Assembly: GCF_017776525.1 (NCBI RefSeq)
Contig: NZ_JACVEW010000011.1
Location: 57,781-121,780, forward strand
Reading direction: 5' to 3'
DNA from: Marinobacterium alkalitolerans
GTDB lineage: Bacteria; Pseudomonadota; Gammaproteobacteria; Pseudomonadales; Balneatricaceae
DNA length: 64,000 nucleotides
In this document: positions 59,846 to 64,000 of the stretch, one piece after another
Numbering within the stretch: position 1 is the first letter of the stretch
How the letters are laid out: every line of letters starts with the position of its first letter
The notes under the pieces: model-generated
Database searches by the model: none
What the model was told of the DNA's origin: nothing
The model's input: the letters and a program-made list of their open reading frames with translations, nothing else
Made by a program: the position numbers and the translations under genes

Positions 59846-59965
59846 GTCGCTACATTGTCGTTTTGGATGCGGGCAGGATAGGTAAATGGTCCACCGCCAC
59901 ACGTGACGATGCTCCATTTACAAATAAGTTACTCGCCCAAGCGGGCTCGACATATCCTGCTCTCC
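59845..59965 (-). other. oriT: oriT-R, IncP/RP4-type origin of transfer
   Basis: On the minus strand: GAGCAGGATATGTCGAGC and CGCTTGGGCGAGTAA, a hairpin with outer arms GTAAATGG and CCATTTAC (59882-59889 and 59914-59921 on the plus strand) and inner CGTCAC/GTGGCG, then ACCTATCCTG with nic predicted opposite 59874/59873, then CCCGC. GAGCAGGAT and ACCTATCCTGCCCG match what I recall of RP4 oriT. Transfer would start toward the TraK-like and trb genes. Confidence 0.82.
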
Positions 59966-60007
59966 GATAAGATAAGCAGCTAAAACTGTCAAACAAGGGG
60001 CCAACTC

Positions 60008-60407
60008 ATGAGATTGAAACCAGGCAAAAAAAAGCTCAGATCAAGGTCCGAATAAGCCCTGATGACAAGGAACAGATTCGCATACTGGCCAACGATTCCG
60101 GAATGACACCTTCAGGCTTATTGTATGAACACGGATTGAGCTACCAGCCACACAGTAAGCTTGATCCAAAGGCGATAGAGAAGTTAAGCCAGCTACATGC
60201 CGAACTGAACCAAGTTGGCGACCAACTCAAAGATTGACTAATGCAGGACTCCAGCCAGATCCAGGTAGCAATACCAATACCCTTTCGCTGATCGAAGAGT
60301 TAGCTAAACTTCAACGAGTAATTCATTACCAGATCATAGAGGTAGATCAAAAACCTATTGAAATTTATTCGCAAATCCGAAAATCAATTGAAAAAATCAA
60401 TAATTAA
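60008..60407 (+). pseudogene. Frameshifted MobC/TraJ-like relaxosome gene
   Basis: Read with two frame changes it gives one protein: MRLKPGKK, then AQIKVRISPDDKEQIRILAN and DSGMTPSGLLYEHGLSYQP, LNQVGDQLK, then RLTNAGLQPDPGSNTNTLSL to IEKINN. This is the MobC/TraJ pattern: ribbon-helix-helix, then a helical LNQ segment. One shift lies in an 8-A run (60026-60033). The other is just before the TGA at 60235-60237. It stands divergent from the TraK-like gene across oriT-R. The shifts could be sequencing errors, but they look like decay. Confidence 0.75.
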
Positions 60408-60698
60408 TAAATCAAAAAAAGGCCTTTAATGAAAATATGCTAGACGGCAGTAAATTCAATAAAAATATTAAAATACGTATGTCTACTTCGAGCTAATCTA
60501 TAACTCCACCACCGGATATTATAAAAGACTTAAATAAATAATCATTAGGACCAATAAATGGTTAGGAATACGACAAATAATCGTTCAATCAGTAAATTAA
60601 TCCTTCCTAAATATATAAAACTATATAGTTTCTTACTTTTATCTATTACGTGACAGTAGAGGTGATGCTCAAAAAACCCCACCTCCACAATACAACTA
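60408..60698. other. AT-rich non-coding stretch
   Basis: 291 bp, strongly AT-rich, between the MobC-like pseudogene and the methyltransferase end. No open frame or RNA recognised. A weak inverted repeat GAGGTG/CACCTC with an A/T loop (about 60659-60687) may end the methyltransferase transcript. Confidence 0.5.
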
Positions 60699-61640
60699 TC
60701 AGTATGTAAGCAAAAGACGATCGGCTACTATTTCACCCTCCAGGGTTTTGCCTTGCATTTGAAAGCGCTTAAGCATGGATTTTCCACAGTTAACGTATAT
60801 TTCTCTTTCAAACAATCCATCAGGTATCGGGAGCTCACAATTAACTTCTCCCGACTTCTTCGTACCATCTATGCTCAACGCAACATAAACGCCTCTTGAT
60901 TTACAAACGGATATTATCTCGCATAAATGCTCTAGCGAAAAACTTTGTCCGCCGTACAAAATCCCCTGACTGTGTGTATACGGTGGATCGCAGTAAATCA
61001 CATCCCCAGGTCGCGCCATCATCATCATTTCTTCATATGAAGAGTGGACGAAATCTACATTCTTCAATCTATCTCGCCAGATATAGGCTCGCTTAGCAAA
61101 CGATTCGGGACGAATCGGCTCATGAGCTCCACAAGGTGTAGACATGTACCCATCTACTTTTCTGAAGCGGACCACTCCTCCGTAGCAGGCTCTACTTAGA
61201 AATAGCAAATCAGCACCATTCGGATTTGCGTTATAGGAAGCCTTGATAGCTTCGTAACCAGCCTTCCTATCCGGACCATTCGCCTTTTCGTAACGCTCCG
61301 AATACCACTGAATAAGTAATTCAGGATCGTTCTTTAGGCACTGAAAGATCTCGACCAGGGGTTTGAATTTGTCTGAAGCCACACCTCTATGCGGGGCAAA
61401 GGTAGCAGTAATCGCACAGCTACCCATGAAGGGCTCATAGAACGTTTCATACTGATCTGGAAAAAATGACGCTATCTCGTGAGCAAATCGTTGTTTGTTC
61501 CCGACCCATTTCAACAGCTGCGTTTTGAAAGGAGCAACGTCGTTATAACTCGTTGTTTCAAGGTCAAAAAGAGCCGCTTGCATTAAATAGACCCCATCTA
61601 AATATCCTAATTTCGGATTCTTTGTCAGTTCTAAGAACAT
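60699..61640 (-). CDS. Dam-family (D12 class) adenine-N6 DNA methyltransferase
   Basis: 313 aa. The SAM-binding motif X-like LLKWVGNKQ is at 42-50, motif I EPFMGSCAI at 69-77 (the usual GSG is GSC here), and the catalytic DPPY at 218-221 in VIYCDPPYTHSQG. The middle (SRACYGGVVRFRKVDGYMST) is the target-recognition part. The order X-I-TRD-IV is that of Dam and M.EcoRV. The annotated ATG (61638-61640) overlaps the ATG of the divergent HTH gene; Met20 (61583) is a likelier start and leaves room for a promoter. It is probably the protecting methylase of the cassette. Confidence 0.88.
   Translation of the reverse strand: MFLELTKNPKLGYLDGVYLMQAALFDLETTSYNDVAPFKTQLLKWVGNKQRFAHEIASFFPDQYETFYEPFMGSCAITATFAPHRGVASDKFKPLVEIFQCLKNDPELLIQWYSERYEKANGPDRKAGYEAIKASYNANPNGADLLFLSRACYGGVVRFRKVDGYMSTPCGAHEPIRPESFAKRAYIWRDRLKNVDFVHSSYEEMMMMARPGDVIYCDPPYTHSQGILYGGQSFSLEHLCEIISVCKSRGVYVALSIDGTKKSGEVNCELPIPDGLFEREIYVNCGKSMLKRFQMQGKTLEGEIVADRLLLTY
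61618..61637. promoter_or_regulatory. Palindrome between methyltransferase and HTH gene
   Basis: TTCTTTG-TCAGTT-CTAAGAA, a near-palindrome just before the HTH ATG at 61639. It could be a C-box-like operator for the controller protein. Confidence 0.4.
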
Positions 61641-61914
61641 GAGCCCTCGGAGACCCGCATGGAGCAGACCATTGTTAGATCACAGAGACAGCAAAGCTCA
61701 ACGAGAGACTCAATCCATCCTCAAATCATACCGCAAAAGTAAGTCTTACAGTCAGAAAGAACTTGCTGATGCTTTGAGAGTCCCTCAGTCGTTCGTTAGC
61801 AAATACGAATCAGGGGAACGACTGCTCACGGTCACAGAGGTTCTAATCATTTGCTCTGTTCTCGACAGGTCTCTGACGGATTTCGCCACTGACTTAGAAT
61901 CGAGGATATTGTAG
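61639..61914 (+). CDS. XRE-type HTH protein, candidate R-M controller
   Basis: 91 aa with a Cro/C1 helix-turn-helix at about residues 36-72 (YSQKELADALRVPQSFVSKY, ESGERLLTVTEVLIIC), the size and domain of restriction-modification C proteins. It is divergent from the methyltransferase and directly followed (no gap) by the putative nuclease, the classical M / C-R layout. The ATG at 61639 shares two bases with the annotated methyltransferase start; a TTG at 61672 is an alternative. Confidence 0.82.
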   Translation: MSPRRPAWSRPLLDHRDSKAQRETQSILKSYRKSKSYSQKELADALRVPQSFVSKYESGERLLTVTEVLIICSVLDRSLTDFATDLESRIL

Positions 61915-62772
61915 ATGCAAGCAGACAGCCGCTACCTGAACCAACCTAAGCACTTCTGGGCTTATGTTAGAACGATCAGCCAAGAAGTTGGCTACACTGA
62001 GCGAAAAACATCCACTAACCCGGAATCAAAGGTAAAAATTCCAACTATCAAGGAAATTCAGAAAGCGTTCAAACGACTAGACTTAGAAACCTCCCCAATT
62101 TTTATCAATGGAGAGGTTTCTGAATTTGGTCAGAGCTTGATTTCTTATTTTAAATATCGTGCTGACGTTCTGAACGATTACGTACGCCCTCGCTTAATGG
62201 ATAAGCATCGAGCCAAAGAGGTTTACGAAAGCATTCGCCGGGAGTACACACCTCGTTTCTGCGACCAACCTATGAATAAGCAGAAGGGTGATAAAAAAGC
62301 ACCTGCTTATCTGACATGCATCATCAACATGATCATTGAAAAGCACATTGGAGGTCATCCGTGTAACTATGACCCTCGAGAGCTGACTACCATCACCCGA
62401 AATGGTGCCCCACTACGGACTTTGGCTAGGCGAGTCGATGGAGCTTTTCCCGCCGCAGTCAATCCAAAGGCAATCTGGGAGATAAAAGAATATTATTACA
62501 CCACTACCTTCGGGAGCCGTGTAGCAGATGGCGTTTATGAAACATTACTCGACGGCATGGAGCTAGCTGAGTTGCAGGAGCACGAAGGCATTGATGTAAA
62601 GCACTATTTAATGGTTGACGACTACTTCACTTGGTGGGAATGCGGTCGATCCTACCTTTGTAGGATGATTGATATGCTTCATATGGGGTTCGTCGATGAA
62701 GTATTATTTGGCTTTGAAGTAGTCGAACGACTGCCACTGATAGTCGAGTCATGGACAAATGAGCAACACTAA
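61915..62772 (+). CDS. Putative PD-(D/E)xK nuclease, candidate type II restriction enzyme
   Basis: 285 aa, no recognised family. RRVDGAFPAAVNPKAIWEIKE gives D175 with E189-x-K191, the spacing of PD-(D/E)xK active sites, preceded by a glutamate-containing helix (E142). The location in one transcript with a controller-like gene and beside a Dam-family methylase suggests the restriction endonuclease of the cassette. The target site cannot be read from sequence. Confidence 0.7.
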   Translation: MQADSRYLNQPKHFWAYVRTISQEVGYTERKTSTNPESKVKIPTIKEIQKAFKRLDLETSPIFINGEVSEFGQSLISYFKYRADVLNDYVRPRLMDKHRAKEVYESIRREYTPRFCDQPMNKQKGDKKAPAYLTCIINMIIEKHIGGHPCNYDPRELTTITRNGAPLRTLARRVDGAFPAAVNPKAIWEIKEYYYTTTFGSRVADGVYETLLDGMELAELQEHEGIDVKHYLMVDDYFTWWECGRSYLCRMIDMLHMGFVDEVLFGFEVVERLPLIVESWTNEQH

Positions 62773-63001
62773 AATACGAAAGGCTGTAGCTGATAGCTTT
62801 GAAAAACTGGTAGAAAACCCTAAATCTGGCGGGTCCATCTACTCAAAACTATTACAAGAAGCCGAAATAGGGCTAATGCAGGCAACTATGGAGGCTTTCA
62901 ATGGGAACCAAAGCGAGACTCGAACTGTGTTAGGTATCAGTAGAGCTACTTTGCGCAAGAAATTAACAGAATACAATCTACTATACGTTGGTAAGCGGTA
63001 G
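62759..63001 (+). CDS. Fis-like DNA-binding protein
   Basis: 80 aa. LMQATMEAFNGNQSETRTVL and GISRATLRKKLTEYNLL match the C-terminal half of Fis, and IRKAVADSFEKLVE matches its preceding helix; only the N-terminal beta-hairpin arm that contacts Hin/Gin recombinases seems missing. It overlaps the nuclease gene by 14 bases, so it belongs to the C-R transcript. It may bind and bend DNA to regulate the cassette or affect excision; both are guesses. Confidence 0.8.
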   Translation: MSNTKIRKAVADSFEKLVENPKSGGSIYSKLLQEAEIGLMQATMEAFNGNQSETRTVLGISRATLRKKLTEYNLLYVGKR

Positions 63002-63302
63002 TTTCCCTGGACACCATTTCTAACAGGTAGAACCCGAGCGTGATTTTTGCGCAAAGCGGCAGTGCTGGCCGCCCCTGATGCATCGTCCTGTGATATCAGG
63101 CAATTCCAGCACTGTCGCAGTGATTTCCGGATCAAGCCCCCTAACCTGCTTTTCCAGTTGCTCTAAGCACAGATCTACAACTCTGGACAATCAAGAGGGT
63201 TTCTTCATCTGGACTTCCTTTCAAGCTCTCCTGTTCGTCAGTAGTGGAATGGAATAGCCCTTCAGTATAATAATTGCCAGATAGCGTCTTACACAGATGT
63301 AC
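63002..63302. other. Gap with a possible eroded minus-strand frame
   Basis: No intact gene. On the minus strand a frame starting MKKPS (about 63210) meets a stop at codon 6 and then runs LSRVVDLCLEQLEKQVRGLD and DPEITATVLELPDITGRCI to a TAG near 63027; it looks like gene debris but I cannot name it. Confidence 0.35.
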
Positions 63303-63320
63303 CGGTACACTCCCGGTACA
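63303..63320 (+). promoter_or_regulatory. Paired CGGTACA sites near attR
   Basis: CGGTACA at 63303-63309 and 63314-63320, 11 bp apart, exactly as near attL. Confidence 0.5.
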
Positions 63321-63353
63321 CTCATCAGTTTGGACCCCTTACCCCAAATTACG

Positions 63354-63404
63354 CTAAGTTACTGTTACTAAACTACTTTCCCTTACGCTCAATTACGCTT
63401 ACAT
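63354..63404 (+). repeat. TTACGCT direct repeats near attR
   Basis: AATTACGCTAA, CTTACGCTCA and AATTACGCTTA in a stretch 40-90 bp inside attR. Such short repeats next to an att site may be excisionase sites. Confidence 0.4.
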
Positions 63405-63441
63405 CTCTTTGATTTTAAAGGATTTATGGTTTAATATCAGA

Positions 63442-63487
63442 ACTCATAATCCATTGGTCGCAGGTTCAAGTCCTGCTGGGCCCACCA
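63442..63487 (+). repeat. attR, 46-bp copy of the tRNA-Ile2 3' end
   Basis: Identical to 52618-52663 from ACTCATAATCC to CCA. It lacks the 5' half of the tRNA and so is not a tRNA gene. Confidence 0.93.
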
Positions 63488-63581
63488 TTTAAATCAAGGG
63501 GTTACGCGCTTACGGATAAGCTGCAGTACCGCAAGTGTCCATAAATTGTCCACTTTGGTACATCGTGCAAGGAGGTAGCGC

Positions 63582-63935
63582 ATGCCAGATCCCCGCGAAC
63601 GCATCGTATTTGAACGTGCGCCTTCCCCTAATGACCCCATGCCTGTCTGGCTTCAAGTGACCCTCGGAGTTGTTGCCGGTGGTGTTCTTTTGTTCGGCCT
63701 TTGGTTCGGTTATCAGAAATACCAGGAATACCGACTTGTCCGTGCACTGGAAGCAGCCTCTCAGGGCTTCCAGCAAAGCATGGAGCGTATCAATGAAAAA
63801 TCTCGTCAGGCTGCCATAGAGCACCTTGAAGCCGAGAACCGTGCCCGTCAGCAGCGTTTGGAAGAAAGACGCCTTAGGCTGGAAGAGGAGCGCATTGCGC
63901 GTGAAGCTCAGCTTGAGGCTAGTTGTGGGTGCTAA
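63582..63935 (+). CDS. Small membrane protein with coiled coil, outside the element
   Basis: 117 aa with a strong Shine-Dalgarno (AAGGAGGT). There is a cytoplasmic start, one membrane helix (VWLQVTLGVVAGGVLLFGLWF, in part, about residues 22-44), then a charged helix very rich in E and R (RQQRLEERRLRLEEERIAR) that should coil, and a CGC end. Family not recognised. It lies 95 bp after attR, so it is likely host chromosome downstream of tRNA-Ile2. Confidence 0.75.
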   Translation: MPDPRERIVFERAPSPNDPMPVWLQVTLGVVAGGVLLFGLWFGYQKYQEYRLVRALEAASQGFQQSMERINEKSRQAAIEHLEAENRARQQRLEERRLRLEEERIAREAQLEASCGC

Positions 63936-64000
63936 GGAGGTTGTTCACGCCGGTTAAGTTCGAGATGCTGGTTATCGCCAAACAAACAGCACAGAACAAC

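Larger units (their letters stand above)
52618..63487. mobile_element. Integrative mobilizable element in tRNA-Ile2, with IncP-type oriTs and IncQ-type replication genes
   Basis: Bounded by a perfect 46-bp direct repeat (52618-52663 and 63442-63487), with a tyrosine integrase at the left end. Contents from left to right: integrase; oriT-L; HTH protein, RepA and RepC-like; iterons and hairpins; small membrane protein, TrbL, TrbK-position protein, TrbJ and TraK-like (leftward); oriT-R; frameshifted MobC/TraJ-like; methyltransferase; controller-like HTH; putative nuclease; Fis-like gene. Base composition is visibly more AT-rich than the chromosome, most of all on the right. No relaxase, coupling protein or secretion ATPase is present, so transfer would need a helper. 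Confidence 0.88.

Noticed and set aside
53955..59965. Inverted repeats as transposon ends
   Set aside because: No transposase and no target duplication lie outside them; the internal nic and hairpin structure fits oriT.
62839..63135. 98-codon minus-strand frame ending in the Fis-like gene
   Set aside because: It is mostly antisense to the Fis-like gene; the upstream half may be debris, but the frame as given is not a credible gene.
63442..63487. Second tRNA-like sequence
   Set aside because: It is only the 3' 46 bp of tRNA-Ile2, the attR repeat, with no 5' half.

Overview
The window reads as the chromosome of a marine-type gammaproteobacterium (Oceanospirillales/Marinobacterium-like; the genus is an inference). 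The evidence is the gene order: mla, then kdsD-kdsC-lptCAB-rpoN-hpf-ptsN-rapZ-ptsO, mreBCD next to gatCAB, amgK-murU-djlA beside lptD-surA-pdxA-rsmA-apaG, and the rpsU-yqeY-dnaG-rpoD macromolecular synthesis block. All of these genes look intact and are GC-rich.

Layout. 1-1190: end of an Mla phospholipid transport operon. 1380-10134: LPS/KDO synthesis and export, sigma-54, nitrogen-PTS, MgtE and DarP, all rightward. 10144-18276: leftward envelope and cell-shape block (YhdP, RNase G, Maf, MreD, MreC, MreB). MreC appears to start at an ATT codon. 18477-21706: gatCAB. 21796-27535: Gph, Rpe, DUF3530, DjlA, MurU and AmgK. 27656-34087: lptD to apaG. 34089-42036: a block set between apaG and apaH, with DUF72, a MotA/MotB-like pair with PilZ, initiator tRNA-fMet plus a decayed tandem copy with its duplicated terminator, a GGDEF/EAL protein, a PAS chemoreceptor and a TIGR02001 outer-membrane protein. 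42167-52525: apaH, glpE, cca, folate genes, plsY, tsaD, rpsU, yqeY, dnaG and rpoD.

The accessory region is an integrated element of about 10.8 kb at 52618-63487. It sits in tRNA-Ile2(CAU) directly after rpoD. A perfect 46-bp copy of the tRNA 3' end marks the far junction, and a tyrosine integrase lies just inside the left junction. Its core is unusually symmetric. Two IncP/RP4-type origins of transfer face inward in inverted orientation at about 53955-54072 and 59845-59965. Each carries a nic sequence ACCTATCCTG/C preceded by a hairpin; the outer arms differ between the copies yet stay self-complementary. Each oriT is followed by a leading region with GTCGnTAA-type repeats and the same palindrome (TTACGATATATCGTRA). 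Each leading region drives one operon. The left operon runs rightward: a small DNA-binding protein, an IncQ/RSF1010-type RepA helicase and a RepC-like initiator, ending in four 21-bp iterons (candidate oriV). The right operon runs leftward: a TraK-like oriT protein, TrbJ, a small TrbK-position protein, TrbL and a small membrane protein. A frameshifted MobC/TraJ-like gene lies on the other side of the right oriT. No relaxase and no complete type IV secretion system are present.

My reading, which is inference, is an integrative mobilizable element that can replicate after excision, imitates the oriT of an IncP-type helper, and brings only the TrbJ/TrbL part of the mating channel. The right arm adds an AT-rich type II restriction-modification-like cassette: a Dam-family methyltransferase, a divergent controller-like HTH protein, a candidate PD-(D/E)xK nuclease and a Fis-like protein. 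Beyond the right junction is one small membrane/coiled-coil protein gene.
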